Counted from the stretch's first letter, positions 17,223 to 26,984 are shown. The stretch is DNA of 64,000 bases from Parabacteroides sp. PH5-46 (GCF_029892785.1 NZ_JARXXA010000006.1:124001-188000), one strand, 5' to 3'. Made by a program: numbers and translations. Notes: generated by a model not told the origin, from the sequence alone.

Positions 17223-18959
17223 TTAATTCTTCGGATATTTTGTAGAAGTTGAAGAAAGAACAGTTCCGCTCACAGTCTCAATTTCTTCGATTGTAAATGT
17301 GGAATCGCCACTACCGCTGTAGTAGGTATTAAAGAAGCCATATCCAGTTAAATTAGCCACAGGAAAGTCATCCCAAACAATCAGTTTAGTGATACCGATT
17401 GTGCCATTAGCGGCCTGACTTGATATTAATTGGGTTGTTGTAGGTATACCGGATATGTCTAGTGTACCTATTTCCTTGAACTTATCGGGAGCCTTTATTT
17501 TTAGTGTTTTAAGACTAGAATGCTTGAGGTCAATTTTTACAACATTAGTTGTCAGATCAAGACAGAGATTGGTCATGCCTGTGAAATATTCGAGTCCTGT
17601 AAGATCTGCATCAGCATCTGAAGCAATTGTTATTATTTTCTCGTCATTGCCGGCAACAGCTTCAATCTGATTTAGTGTCACACCTTGCGTGGAGTATCCA
17701 CTAGGATTAGCCAGTTTGGCAAGACTCTTACTGATAAGGCCTGAGCCATAATAGTCAACCTGGGGGACGTATATTGTTGGGTTGTCGTCCCATTTGCTTA
17801 CAGCTACATCGAACTTGATATCATCGCCTACTTCAGAACCAAATGTGAAACAGAAGTTATATTGACGTCCGATCTCGAAAGTAAACGGAACATTATTTCC
17901 TTTATCTGTCGAGCGGGCTAAATCGGTTACCATAAAATAGACATCTTCGTAGTTATTTTTATCTCCGGCATAATAGGTGCCGCTAGGGTTATTAAGATAG
18001 GCTTTGTAGCTGAGCTTTATCAGGAACCCACTTTTATCAGTGGGGCTACCCAAGGTAGTTTTCTGTGGCAACACCATCAAAGCATTGCTTTCGCCGTGAA
18101 GTGATTTGAAATCAGACAACAGGTTTATAGGGGAGTCACCCATATCGAGAACCATCTTATCTTTACTTGCATCAGGAGTCCAAAGTACAAGAGGGTCAGC
18201 TGATACAGCAGGATAGGGAGCGAATGTCGCATTAGTCGGGATATCTTTGAAGTCGATAGACCCTGTCATGGCTAAATCCAACATTTCAACTCCACCTATA
18301 ATGTAGGTCAGGTTGGGTTTAGTTGTTTTCGCAAAGAACTTTACACGCGAAAGAACATGGGCAAAAGTCAGTTCTACTTTGCCATCCGTTTTCGGGTCGG
18401 TTTTGGCCAATAGAAAGTCTTCCTGCGCAGTATTCTTTATTTGAGCCTGGGTTACCGGATTGGGTACGGTGTATGTGAGCTTATCGCCTTGGAAGCCGTG
18501 AAGGCCTTTCGATACGTTTTTAGAAGACGCAGGACTATAGGCGAAGAACGATACACCTCCACCAATAATATCAGCCGAAGGCCAGTAACGCATCGGCGAA
18601 TATGTCCAATCACCAATAACTGACTCGCGGCGTGTAATGTCATAGGCATTAAACATATACTCATCGGCAGAAGCTTTCTTTACTGCTTCAGCAACAGCTG
18701 CCGAAGTAGTGGAAGCACCAGCATCTTTCGCTTTCTGAATCTCATTTTCCTTGTCCCACCAGCCGGTTACAGTGAAACCGAGGATATTTTCGCCAGTGGC
18801 TATCGTGGCACGTGTGTCGGTACCTTTATCTATAAATGAGCGAAAGCTGATCTCTTTACCGCTACTTTCTTTTTGGGTGTTATTGAGCTCTTCGTCATTT
18901 GAGCAGGAGCCCAGGGTTAAGGCGACTGCCATAGCCGCCAGTAAATATATTTTTTTCAT
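17223..18959 (-). CDS. Fimbrillin-family lipoprotein with leucine-rich-like C-terminal tail
   Basis: About 578 residues. Signal peptide with lipobox LGSC (Cys19); an upstream in-frame ATG at 18980 is less likely. The fimbrillin part (residues about 30-405) has SFRSFIDKGTDTRAT, SYSP-type MRYWPSADIIGGGVSFFAY, VLSRVKFFAK and FTFEIGRQYNFCFTFG. From about residue 425 the chain changes to leucine/isoleucine-spaced repeats (LTGLEYFTGMTNLCLDLTTN, then IGTLDISGIPTTTQL), resembling leucine-rich repeats. It is a paralogue of the next gene upstream with the same two-part layout. A fimbrial shaft or adhesive subunit is the likely role. Confidence 0.82.
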   Translation of the reverse strand: MKKIYLLAAMAVALTLGSCSNDEELNNTQKESSGKEISFRSFIDKGTDTRATIATGENILGFTVTGWWDKENEIQKAKDAGASTTSAAVAEAVKKASADEYMFNAYDITRRESVIGDWTYSPMRYWPSADIIGGGVSFFAYSPASSKNVSKGLHGFQGDKLTYTVPNPVTQAQIKNTAQEDFLLAKTDPKTDGKVELTFAHVLSRVKFFAKTTKPNLTYIIGGVEMLDLAMTGSIDFKDIPTNATFAPYPAVSADPLVLWTPDASKDKMVLDMGDSPINLLSDFKSLHGESNALMVLPQKTTLGSPTDKSGFLIKLSYKAYLNNPSGTYYAGDKNNYEDVYFMVTDLARSTDKGNNVPFTFEIGRQYNFCFTFGSEVGDDIKFDVAVSKWDDNPTIYVPQVDYYGSGLISKSLAKLANPSGYSTQGVTLNQIEAVAGNDEKIITIASDADADLTGLEYFTGMTNLCLDLTTNVVKIDLKHSSLKTLKIKAPDKFKEIGTLDISGIPTTTQLISSQAANGTIGITKLIVWDDFPVANLTGYGFFNTYYSGSGDSTFTIEEIETVSGTVLSSTSTKYPKN

Positions 18960-18993
18960 ATTGAATTGTTTTTTTATCATATTTTTTATTTAT

Positions 18994-19032
18994 GTCAGAC
19001 GGGGAATATTAAGCCCCGCCCAATGTGCTGAC
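18994..19032. other. Stem-loop between fimbrillin genes
   Basis: Outer arms GTCAG/CTGAC and inner arms GACGGGG/CCCCGCC (one G-U pair) form a two-part hairpin in the gap between the two long fimbrillin genes, similar in core sequence to the stem at 17178-17205. Confidence 0.6.
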
Positions 19033-19048
19033 AACGCGATTAGGGGTA

Positions 19049-20719
19049 TTAGGGTAATGTTACATTCTTACCAAGAGAACTACTACCTGACATTATTTCA
19101 CCAACCTTTATTGTTGAAAACCCATAACCAGAACTCTGAGTAAATGTCATACTATTCTTCCATTGGGTTAGGGTTAATCCGTTTGGTACAATCAATGTGC
19201 CGATTTTCATACTACCATTGCGGTAAGTAGTACCATCCTTATAAGTACCAGCATGAATCTGTGTCAAACTACCTCCCGATATATCTACTGTTTCTATTGT
19301 AGCATCGTTTTGTTCACCGAAGGTTAATTTTTTGAGATTTGGGAGAACTTTGGTATCAAGCATTGTAAGTTTTGAAGTACTGGACATCATATTGAGCCTG
19401 AGTTCGGTTGTTTTTGTTAAATATTCAAGCCCCTTTAAATCAGCATCTGTAGTAGCGTCCATGGTTAAGGAAGTGCAATTATCAAGCTGAACTTGAGTCA
19501 CACCGTACTCTCGGTAGTCACTGTTTATTGCCTTAGCAATACTTTCGCTAATCAAGCCTTCAAACCAATAGTTTTTCAGCGGCAGATTGATATCAATTTC
19601 ATCGTCCCATTTGCCTACTTCTACGTTAAATGCAATTTCACCACCTGCTTCAGCGCCGAAAGAAAGGCTGAAGTTATACTGACGTCCGATTTCGAACGTA
19701 AAGGGTTCTTTAGATGATGTTATAGAACGCAAGTCATCGTGCACTGGAAAGTAAACTGTCTTATACGTATCATCGTCGGTTCCCATAGAGCCGGCATAAT
19801 AAGTTCCCGGATCATCCACTTCAATGAATGCTTTGTAGAGCACCTTAATCATAAAGTCTGTAGAGGTTTTAGACGGATTTGTTGCGTATGAAGTTTTCTG
19901 TGGCATCACCATCAAAGCGTTGGTTGTACCCAGGATTGATTTGTAATCATTCTCCACATATACGGGAGAATTTCCCAGGTCGATACCTAGATCTCCTTTT
20001 GTATTGGAACTCCAAAGTGTTACAATCGGTTCGCTAGCTGTTTGAGCGTAAGAAAACGTTCCGTTTTCCGGAATATCTTTCAAGTCGATAGTTCCTTTTT
20101 TGTTGATATTCATTAATTCCACACTCTTGATCAGGTACGTAATCCCCGGATTGGTTTTTTTCGCAGAGAATGTTGCGCGTGAAAGAACGTGGGCGAAATT
20201 TAGCTGAACAGTGCCACCATTCATCGGAGCAGTTCTGGCCAACAGGAAGTCTTCCTGTGATACTTCTCTACCCGGCTCAGGCATGGTGTATTCAAGCGCT
20301 TGGCCTGCATATTCGTAAAGCCCTTTGTTCTGTGTTACATATATTGACGAAGCAGGGCTGTAGGCGAAGAAATGCACCAGCCCTTTTTTCGGCCAATAAA
20401 GGCTTGGAGAGTACTCCCAGTTGCCTATACCAGCTTCGCGGCGGGTGATATCAAACGCATTAAATAAGTATCCCGCATTCGTCTCCGGGCTCGTGATAAC
20501 AGCAGAGCCATCATCTGTTTTATCCCACCAACCGGTAACGGTGAAGCCAAGAATATTGGATTCAGTAGTGACCGTTGCACGTGTATCACTTCCTTTGTCA
20601 ATAAAGGAACGGAAAGCGATTTCGCCACCATTCTCTTCTGATTTACCGACCTCCTTATCTTCCGAACAGGAACTCAGCATTAAGGCGGCTGTTGCTGCCA
20701 TAAATAAGAATTTTCTCAT
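19049..20719 (-). CDS. Fimbrillin-family lipoprotein with leucine-rich-like C-terminal tail
   Basis: About 556 residues, lipobox LSSC (Cys18); an in-frame ATG at 20749 would add an unlikely 10-residue leader. It parallels the downstream paralogue closely: IAFRSFIDKGSDTRATVTTE near the start, SPSLYWPKKGLVHFFAYSPA, EDFLLARTAPMNGGTVQLNF, FTFEIGRQYNFSLSFGAEAG. From about residue 400 a repeat region follows (LKGLEYLTKTTELRLNMM, LPNLKKLTFGEQ, IETVDISGGSLTQI), leucine-rich-like. Both long fimbrillins differ most in their tails, as expected if tails are exposed. Confidence 0.82.
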   Translation of the reverse strand: MRKFLFMAATAALMLSSCSEDKEVGKSEENGGEIAFRSFIDKGSDTRATVTTESNILGFTVTGWWDKTDDGSAVITSPETNAGYLFNAFDITRREAGIGNWEYSPSLYWPKKGLVHFFAYSPASSIYVTQNKGLYEYAGQALEYTMPEPGREVSQEDFLLARTAPMNGGTVQLNFAHVLSRATFSAKKTNPGITYLIKSVELMNINKKGTIDLKDIPENGTFSYAQTASEPIVTLWSSNTKGDLGIDLGNSPVYVENDYKSILGTTNALMVMPQKTSYATNPSKTSTDFMIKVLYKAFIEVDDPGTYYAGSMGTDDDTYKTVYFPVHDDLRSITSSKEPFTFEIGRQYNFSLSFGAEAGGEIAFNVEVGKWDDEIDINLPLKNYWFEGLISESIAKAINSDYREYGVTQVQLDNCTSLTMDATTDADLKGLEYLTKTTELRLNMMSSTSKLTMLDTKVLPNLKKLTFGEQNDATIETVDISGGSLTQIHAGTYKDGTTYRNGSMKIGTLIVPNGLTLTQWKNSMTFTQSSGYGFSTIKVGEIMSGSSSLGKNVTLP

Positions 20720-20774
20720 GTTTAAAATAATTAAAAGTTGTTTACTCATTTTTTTACTTATTACTTATTATTTG

Positions 20775-21809
20775 TTATTTTAGTTCAACTATAACCTCAT
20801 CGCCCCAGTCGCCTACACCTATTTCGAAACCATTTCCCGAGCCACTGCCCGGATTGTTGGGGTCTGTTGGGTCTACTTCGGGGAGGCCGCCGCCGTTGTC
20901 GCCGTCGTTGCCATTGCCGTCGGGATTGTTGTCTATCAGGATGTCGTAGCCGTCGCGTGCCAGCTTGGCGGGGCGGTCGGTCATCGATTCTTCTACCTGG
21001 TCTGATACATTCCAGTATGAATTGTAATATTTACTGGCGGTAGAGTATAGTTCCATCGTGAAGCGGTTCTGATAGGGGGCCAGGGGGGCGAAGGTGTAAA
21101 ATTCGCCTTCTATAAAGCCGTATCCCTTTTCGATGTCGTGACCTGTGCGGACATTGCCGAACAGGAGGGTAGAACGTACGTCGGTGGAGCTGTTGGTGCT
21201 AAAGTTGAAGGCTGCTGCCATTCCCGATATCGCTCCCCGGCTGTCGCGTATGTTGTCTACCCCCTTCACGTTATTGATCCGGTAGGTAAACTGGCGCAGG
21301 ATGTTTTGGGGATAGAAGTCGAGCGTTATTTCATCTTCACCGTTGGCAAAAATTACGTCGAATGTATTCTCCCATGCATGTGCATAGAATGCCGTTCCCG
21401 AAGGTGCGCTCACGGTTGTTTCTTCTGCCACCGGCGTAGCGTAGGTGTCGTAAGTGGCGCGTGAGGCACCGGAGAAATAGGCCTCGAAGGCTTCCATTTC
21501 CAATTCGTTGCGGAAGTAAATATCCGATGCATTATAGTCGTAGCAGAAGGGTCGGTGGCATGTTCCTTCGTTGAGGTAGATGTATTTTACACCTTCCGAC
21601 GGAACGTTGTCGCGTCCGTAGTCTGTTACTCCGGAGGTTTGGGAGAACAGGTTGATGCGCATGCTGCATGCCTGCGTATCCGGATCGTCCCAATGGATTA
21701 CTACTTTGATGGCTTTGTCGCCTCCGCAGTTGTCTTCACCCAGCTCTTTGTGTTCGCAGGATACGGCAGCTAATATAAAAAACAGTAATAAAAGTAACTT
21801 GCTTTTCAT
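20775..21809 (-). CDS. DUF5119 lipoprotein of the fimbrial operon
   Basis: About 344 residues with lipobox AAVSC (Cys18). DUF5119 proteins are found beside fimbrillins in Bacteroidales. Visible features are KVVIHWDDPD near the start, the AFYAHAWENTFDVIFANGE stretch in the middle and a C-terminal Gly/Asn/Pro/Asp-rich linker (about residues 290-325) before a final strand ending VGDWGDEVIVEL, similar to the KWDD strand of fimbrillins. The start ATG overlaps the stop of the DUF3575 gene (ATGA), implying coupled translation. A minor fimbrial subunit or anchor is plausible. Confidence 0.8.
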   Translation of the reverse strand: MKSKLLLLLFFILAAVSCEHKELGEDNCGGDKAIKVVIHWDDPDTQACSMRINLFSQTSGVTDYGRDNVPSEGVKYIYLNEGTCHRPFCYDYNASDIYFRNELEMEAFEAYFSGASRATYDTYATPVAEETTVSAPSGTAFYAHAWENTFDVIFANGEDEITLDFYPQNILRQFTYRINNVKGVDNIRDSRGAISGMAAAFNFSTNSSTDVRSTLLFGNVRTGHDIEKGYGFIEGEFYTFAPLAPYQNRFTMELYSTASKYYNSYWNVSDQVEESMTDRPAKLARDGYDILIDNNPDGNGNDGDNGGGLPEVDPTDPNNPGSGSGNGFEIGVGDWGDEVIVELK

Positions 21810-23131
21810 CGTAACGCCTCCTTCCTTTTGCTCTTGTTTACTCCACTGCCAATTTGCCACACCAGCGATATGCCTACTTTGGTAGGACCGAAATAGGTTC
21901 GGTCATGCGTGCTTAGCAACGGGAAAACTCCTTCTTCGCAATCACTCACATCGTATTTCTTATATTCTCCTCCGAAGTATCCGACACCCAGGCCGAATTC
22001 AAGATTGAATCTTCGCCCGATGGGTATGGCATATCCGATGGTTAGTCCGCCTGAGTAGCTCCAGAGGCTTTGCTGCCCCTTGTCGCTGTTCTTGTCGGCA
22101 AATAGTCGCAGGTCGTAGTCGCCTCCATATCCGTAAAGACCCACATACCAGCCGTTCAACGGATTTCCGGTACGGTTTCCGAACCATCGGCGCACCTCAA
22201 TCCCGGCCATCTGTATCCGGTGATAGTTGTATTTGCTGGCTCCTGTGTCCCACCACGACCAGTTTCCTTCGGCGGCAACAGACCATTTATAGTCGCGTCC
22301 GAAGGGTATTTCTATCGAAAGGTTGGGTAGCAGCGCCAGGTCGTACAGTAGGTTGTTCTTGACAGCGATATAGAAAGGCTTTCTTTCCTCCAGTGGTTGA
22401 GACGGTTCAACATCTTTTTCTCTCTCCCTTGTTACATACACCTTTCTTTCCAGGTAAACGGTGTCTACGCGTGCCGGCTTTTCGCGGTCTCTGAAGTAGA
22501 TCGTACCTGAAACGCCTCCCCTCAGGTGGGGCAGTATATGTTCCTGCAGGTATTTGTAAGGCTGGCCACCTCCGAGGAGCGCCATCCGCCTTTTTTGTTC
22601 TTCCCTGGGGAGTTTACTACGCAGAATGCGAAGTAGCTCCTTTCGGTAGGGCACATTCATGTCATTTTCGATCATGGACTCCAGCCCTTCCCAGTTCTCT
22701 CCCTGTGGAATGGTGACGATCTGGTCGTCGTGCACTCCCGGGTAATTAGTCAGTATATAATGCTTGAGAGCCAAAGCCCTCCATTCTGCTAATCGGTAAT
22801 TGTTTTGGGAAGATCCTTCGGGAGACGCACTACCTGTAATAACAATATAGGCAATATTCTCCACGGAATTACTGCTGAATATGCGGTCGAGCATCCTGAG
22901 TGCGCGCGCATTATCCATATATTCGTATTCGATATCACTCCGGTTTACCCGGTAATGAATACGAACAGTCTTCATCAAGGTAGTATCTATTGACCTATTT
23001 TTCACATTTACAACGAGATCGACAAATGGAGAACTATCTTCGGCCAGCGTTTCCGGCATAGCGTAGAGAGAAGGCGCTGTTAAGATACAACACAAGAATA
23101 GAATAAGTAATTTAGTATATTTGTAATTCAT
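21806..23131 (-). CDS. DUF3575 outer-membrane protein with OmpA-like periplasmic part
   Basis: About 441 residues with a cleavable signal peptide (APSLYA). Residues 30-200 resemble OmpA/MotB-type sequences (IVITGSASPEGSSQNNYRLAEWRAL; the family peptidoglycan-binding pattern), followed by a charged linker and a C-terminal DUF3575 barrel-like region (AVKNNLLYDLALLPNLSIE, then EGNWSWWDTG). First gene of the fimbrial operon; its architecture suggests an outer-membrane anchor or assembly factor, though no role has been shown that I know of. The ATG at 23131 starts the signal peptide; an upstream in-frame start at 23176 precedes the predicted transcription start. Confidence 0.82.
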   Translation of the reverse strand: MNYKYTKLLILFLCCILTAPSLYAMPETLAEDSSPFVDLVVNVKNRSIDTTLMKTVRIHYRVNRSDIEYEYMDNARALRMLDRIFSSNSVENIAYIVITGSASPEGSSQNNYRLAEWRALALKHYILTNYPGVHDDQIVTIPQGENWEGLESMIENDMNVPYRKELLRILRSKLPREEQKRRMALLGGGQPYKYLQEHILPHLRGGVSGTIYFRDREKPARVDTVYLERKVYVTREREKDVEPSQPLEERKPFYIAVKNNLLYDLALLPNLSIEIPFGRDYKWSVAAEGNWSWWDTGASKYNYHRIQMAGIEVRRWFGNRTGNPLNGWYVGLYGYGGDYDLRLFADKNSDKGQQSLWSYSGGLTIGYAIPIGRRFNLEFGLGVGYFGGEYKKYDVSDCEEGVFPLLSTHDRTYFGPTKVGISLVWQIGSGVNKSKRKEALR

Positions 23132-23173
23132 GTACAATTTTCGGCGATTCTTTTGGATTAGTGTCGAAAAATG

Positions 23174-23205
23174 CAAAGATATGGTACTTTTTGCATATAT
23201 GAAAA
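23174..23205 (-). promoter_or_regulatory. Promoter of the fimbrial operon
   Basis: On the minus strand TATCTTTG (23174-23181) matches TAnnTTTG; 20 bp upstream is TTTC, one base from the -33 TTTG. Start of transcription would be near 23167, 36 bp before the ATG at 23131. The rest of the divergent gap to 23563 is AT-rich and shows nothing else I can name. Confidence 0.55.
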
Positions 23206-23563
23206 TTTATTTTTCTAATAATTACATTTTTCGATAAAGTAAGGGTGTCTTAATTTCATTTTACGAGTCTATTTTTAAAAGAAATTCCTTTTGTTTGCTA
23301 TATTTCCTCAATATGTAAAGAAATTTCTAATGTATACAATTACAGTGGTTTATCTTTTCTTTTGAGGTATTGTTAAAATCCAATGACGTATTATTGTCTT
23401 CCTATTTCTAAACACTTGTCTTTCTTAAAGATAAAAACATTTTTTAATTATTATACAGCGTTTTTAAATGTTTTCGCATCTTATTTAATGGGGTAAATCC
23501 CCTAAAGTTGGCTAATGTAATGTGTTTGAATGGAAATTAGATACAATTTAAGAGAGAGTTGAT

Positions 23564-24193
23564 ATGAAGAAACAGTTAATCTTTATCCCTATGTTATTGT
23601 GGATGTTTACATTGGCAACCTACGCACAGGGAGTATCGGAAAACGGACATGAAAAGAGTGACGTTTTTCTACGTAAAACAGGAAAGTTGATCAGCTTCAC
23701 CCAAGGTGGAGTACTTCTCGGTAACTCGGACAACACCAACAGTGCTCCGTTTATTCTCAATACGTCGCTAAATTATGCATTTACCCGAAATATCTCTGCC
23801 GGAGTAGGAGTAGGAGTGGAGTTTTTTCGCGAAACCCATTTGCCTGTTACAGGAAATATACTCTATCAGTTTGGAGATAAGAGGCTTGTTCCATTCGTGA
23901 TGCTTCAGGCCGGATATCAGATAGCATTGGAAAGTAAGCTGACCGACGACAGGCGCTACTATATTCCCTATGACAGTTATTTATCTTATTATTATCCGCA
24001 ATATGAGTTGGATGCTAAAGGAGGATTTATGGCAAATCCTTCTGTTGGTATTATTTACTATACGAAGCAAGGTGTCGGTTTGAGTCTGGCGTTAGGCTAC
24101 CGGTATCAGAAATTAAATTATACAGGAGAGGATGATTATAAGATGCATATTGAATACAATCGTCTTTCCCTGCAATTTGGTATCATCTTTTAA
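23564..24193 (+). CDS. Outer-membrane beta-barrel protein
   Basis: A 209-residue protein with a signal peptide ending TYAQG and a chain of short amphipathic strands (FILNTSLNYAFTRNISAGVG, GVGLSLALGYRYQKLNY) ending in RLSLQFGIIF, whose terminal aromatic is the barrel-insertion signal. Size fits an eight-stranded barrel. Function unknown. It is 12 bp from the LVIVD lipoprotein gene, so the two are probably one operon. Confidence 0.75.
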   Translation: MKKQLIFIPMLLWMFTLATYAQGVSENGHEKSDVFLRKTGKLISFTQGGVLLGNSDNTNSAPFILNTSLNYAFTRNISAGVGVGVEFFRETHLPVTGNILYQFGDKRLVPFVMLQAGYQIALESKLTDDRRYYIPYDSYLSYYYPQYELDAKGGFMANPSVGIIYYTKQGVGLSLALGYRYQKLNYTGEDDYKMHIEYNRLSLQFGIIF

Positions 24194-24205
24194 ATTTTAT
24201 CACGT

Positions 24206-25486
24206 ATGAAAACTATATATACATCCATACTAGCCTTGATGGCTATTGCTTTTATCTCTTCATGTACAGATAAATACACAGAAGAGCTGAACCTGAATGC
24301 ACCTGTTTATATGAGTTATAGCGAACTGCGTTCGTCGGTAAACAAAACCTCTCCGAGGGATATGGTAAATCCCGGAAAGATTTATTTTAAAAGGAATTAC
24401 CTGATGGTCGTTGAGATTTTTGAAGGTATCCACTTCATCGATATTTCCAATCCGGCAAGTCCGCAAAACAAAGCATTCCTGGAAATTCCGGGCTGTATTG
24501 ATATTGCAGTAAAAGACAATTCATTATACGTTGATAGCTATGTAGACCTGGTAGTTGTAGATGTTTCCGACATGAACGATATCAAGGTAAGCGGCCGGGT
24601 AGAAGATGTGCTGCCCTACACTCTCCCAAGGGCAGAGCAGGATCGACTCCCTTATGGAAAAATAGACAGAAAAGAAGGAATCGTAATCGACTGGAAAGTA
24701 GTACGGGAGAAACGGGAGCTGGAAACAGAACGCTATCCATATTACGACGACATGGTATCATCACCAAGTGACAATTGGTCTTCAGGTGAGAGTTCTTCCG
24801 GTATCGGAGGAGGCTCGATAGGGAAGAGTGGCTCCATGGCTCGCTTCGGCATCTATGATAAGTACTTATATACAGCTACCGACTATATGTTATATCTGTT
24901 TAATATCAACAATCCGGCCAAACCGGTAAAGGATGGAAGTATGCACCTTAACAGTAACATCGAAACAATGTTCATCTATGACGGACATATGTTCTTTGGC
25001 ATGCCTAGCGGTATGATGGTCTACAACCTGAAAGTACCTTCGGTTCCCGAATTTGTAGGGATATACCGCCACATTACAAGTTGTGACCCGGTAGTGATAC
25101 AAGACAGCATAGCCTATGTAACTTTGCGGAGCGGAACAACCTGCGAAGGAACAGTCAATCGCCTGGATGTGGTAGAAATGTCAGAAAATTACTCGAAGTA
25201 CAACCTGCTCAACTCCTACACCATGACAAACCCTCACGGCCTGGGAATCGACAAAAATATATTGTTCATCTGTGACGGAGACGCCGGATTAAAGGTATAT
25301 GACGCCCAAGATCTGGACAAGATAGCAGACAATCAACTGGCACATTTCCCCGACATTCAGACATACGACGTCATTCCGGTAAACGGCTACTTGTTCATGA
25401 TCGGCAAGGGAGGTTTCTATCTATACGACTATTCAGACATCAAAAACATCAAACAAATCGGACATATTCCGGTAGTTACAAATTAA
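24206..25486 (+). CDS. LVIVD-repeat lipoprotein
   Basis: A 426-residue lipoprotein (lipobox ISSC, Cys20). It carries repeated beta-propeller strands of the LVIVD type: GIHFIDISNPASPQNKA, LVVVDVSDMNDIKV, YLFNINNPAKPVKDG, LKVYDAQDLDKIAD, FYLYDYSDIKNIKQI. A serine/glycine-rich segment (about residues 190-210) interrupts the propeller. Function unknown; export to the outer membrane with the preceding barrel protein is inferred. Its stop overlaps the convergent GH3 gene by 11 bp. Confidence 0.8.
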   Translation: MKTIYTSILALMAIAFISSCTDKYTEELNLNAPVYMSYSELRSSVNKTSPRDMVNPGKIYFKRNYLMVVEIFEGIHFIDISNPASPQNKAFLEIPGCIDIAVKDNSLYVDSYVDLVVVDVSDMNDIKVSGRVEDVLPYTLPRAEQDRLPYGKIDRKEGIVIDWKVVREKRELETERYPYYDDMVSSPSDNWSSGESSSGIGGGSIGKSGSMARFGIYDKYLYTATDYMLYLFNINNPAKPVKDGSMHLNSNIETMFIYDGHMFFGMPSGMMVYNLKVPSVPEFVGIYRHITSCDPVVIQDSIAYVTLRSGTTCEGTVNRLDVVEMSENYSKYNLLNSYTMTNPHGLGIDKNILFICDGDAGLKVYDAQDLDKIADNQLAHFPDIQTYDVIPVNGYLFMIGKGGFYLYDYSDIKNIKQIGHIPVVTN

Positions 25487-26984
25487 GAGCCAGCAGTTCT
25501 TCTATTTGTGTACGATCATTACTTAGGCGGGGAATCTTGTGTTGTCCGCCTAATTTTCCTTTTTGCTTGAGCCAGTTGTAGAAGGTTCCTTCTTTTGAAA
25601 CGGTTATCTTCAGTGGTTGGAGGGAGATATCTTTGTAGCGCTTGGCTTCGTAGTCGGAGTTGAGCTCTTGCAAATGTTTGTCTAGCAAAGCGGCAAAGTC
25701 GTCGATGGAAGGAGGCATTTTCTCAAACTCGATAAACCATTGATGCAGGCCTTTTGCCTTATCCAGCAAGAATAAGGGAGCAGCGGTATATTCCTTTACC
25801 TTGGTGCCGGTTTCACGACTGGTCATGCTGATAGCCTTGTCAGCATTGTCTACCATTAGTTCTTCGCCAAAGGCATTGATATAATGTTTGGTTCTACCGG
25901 AGATAATAAACTTATGCGGAAAGAGAGACGTAAAACGCACCGTATCACCGATAACATACCGCCAGAGGCCGCCACAAGTAGTAATCACCATGGCATAATT
26001 CTTCCCAGTCTCTACCTGTTCAAGCGGCAGGATCGTAGGGTTCGCACTATCCAACTCATTTAAGGGCACAAACTCGTAGAACACACCATAATCAGGCATC
26101 ATCAACAGACTGGAATTTCCCGGATCATCTTGAATCCCAAAGAAGCCTTCCGATGCATTATAGGTTTCGATATAATGCATATTATCCGATGGAATAAGCG
26201 TTTTATACTGGTCGCGATAAGGCTCAAAGCTGATACCTCCGTGAAAGAACACTTCCAGATTAGGCCATACGTCGGTAAGATACTGTTTACCTGTCTTCTC
26301 CAACACCGATTTAATCAATACCAGCATCCAGGAAGGAACGCCCGACAGACTGTTTACGTCTACATTCCAGGTACTATCAACAATGGCTTTGATTTTGCTT
26401 TCCCATTCATCCATCAGGATGATACGCTTTTTAGGTACGCGAAAATGGTTTACAATAATCGGGATATTCTGTATTAACACAGCGGAAAGGTCACCGCAAT
26501 GTGCACTTTGATTCAATGAAGAAGGACTATGACTACCGCCCAGTATCAACCCTTTGCGAGAGAAGAAGCGGCTTTTAGGATTACTGCGCAGATAAAGAGC
26601 CACACAATCAAATCCACCTTTGTATTGGCTATGCTTAATTTCGGGGGTGACGGGGATAAACTTACTCTTGTCATTCGTGGTGCCGCTACTCTTGGCATAC
26701 CATTTAACGATTGAAGGCCAGAGTACGTTCTTTTCTCCGTTGATCATCCGGAATACATACGGTTTGATATCCTCGTATCCCTGTAGAGGCAGGCGGCTTG
26801 AAAAGTCTTCATACGTCCGGATACTCTTGAAGTCGTACTTCTTTCCCCACTCCGTATTTCGGGCTTTCTGCAAGAGTGACTGAAGCTGATTCCGCTGGAT
26901 ATCATCGGTATTATGCGCAAATCTCTCGATTTCTCGTTGACGGGGAACGAATATCTGTGATGTTACTCTTGTTAAAATATCCAT
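25476..26984 (-). CDS. GH3 family acyl-adenylating enzyme
   Basis: A 502-residue cytoplasmic protein of the GH3 auxin-responsive promoter family, which in plants conjugates amino acids to carboxylic acids by adenylation. The ATP-binding signature is present (AKSSGTTNDKSKFIPVT, around residue 95), as are TYNASEGFFG and WRYVIGDTVRF further on. Bacterial members have no settled substrate. It has its own promoter (-7 TACATTTG at 27007-27014 on the minus strand). Confidence 0.9.
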   Translation of the reverse strand: MDILTRVTSQIFVPRQREIERFAHNTDDIQRNQLQSLLQKARNTEWGKKYDFKSIRTYEDFSSRLPLQGYEDIKPYVFRMINGEKNVLWPSIVKWYAKSSGTTNDKSKFIPVTPEIKHSQYKGGFDCVALYLRSNPKSRFFSRKGLILGGSHSPSSLNQSAHCGDLSAVLIQNIPIIVNHFRVPKKRIILMDEWESKIKAIVDSTWNVDVNSLSGVPSWMLVLIKSVLEKTGKQYLTDVWPNLEVFFHGGISFEPYRDQYKTLIPSDNMHYIETYNASEGFFGIQDDPGNSSLLMMPDYGVFYEFVPLNELDSANPTILPLEQVETGKNYAMVITTCGGLWRYVIGDTVRFTSLFPHKFIISGRTKHYINAFGEELMVDNADKAISMTSRETGTKVKEYTAAPLFLLDKAKGLHQWFIEFEKMPPSIDDFAALLDKHLQELNSDYEAKRYKDISLQPLKITVSKEGTFYNWLKQKGKLGGQHKIPRLSNDRTQIEELLALNL

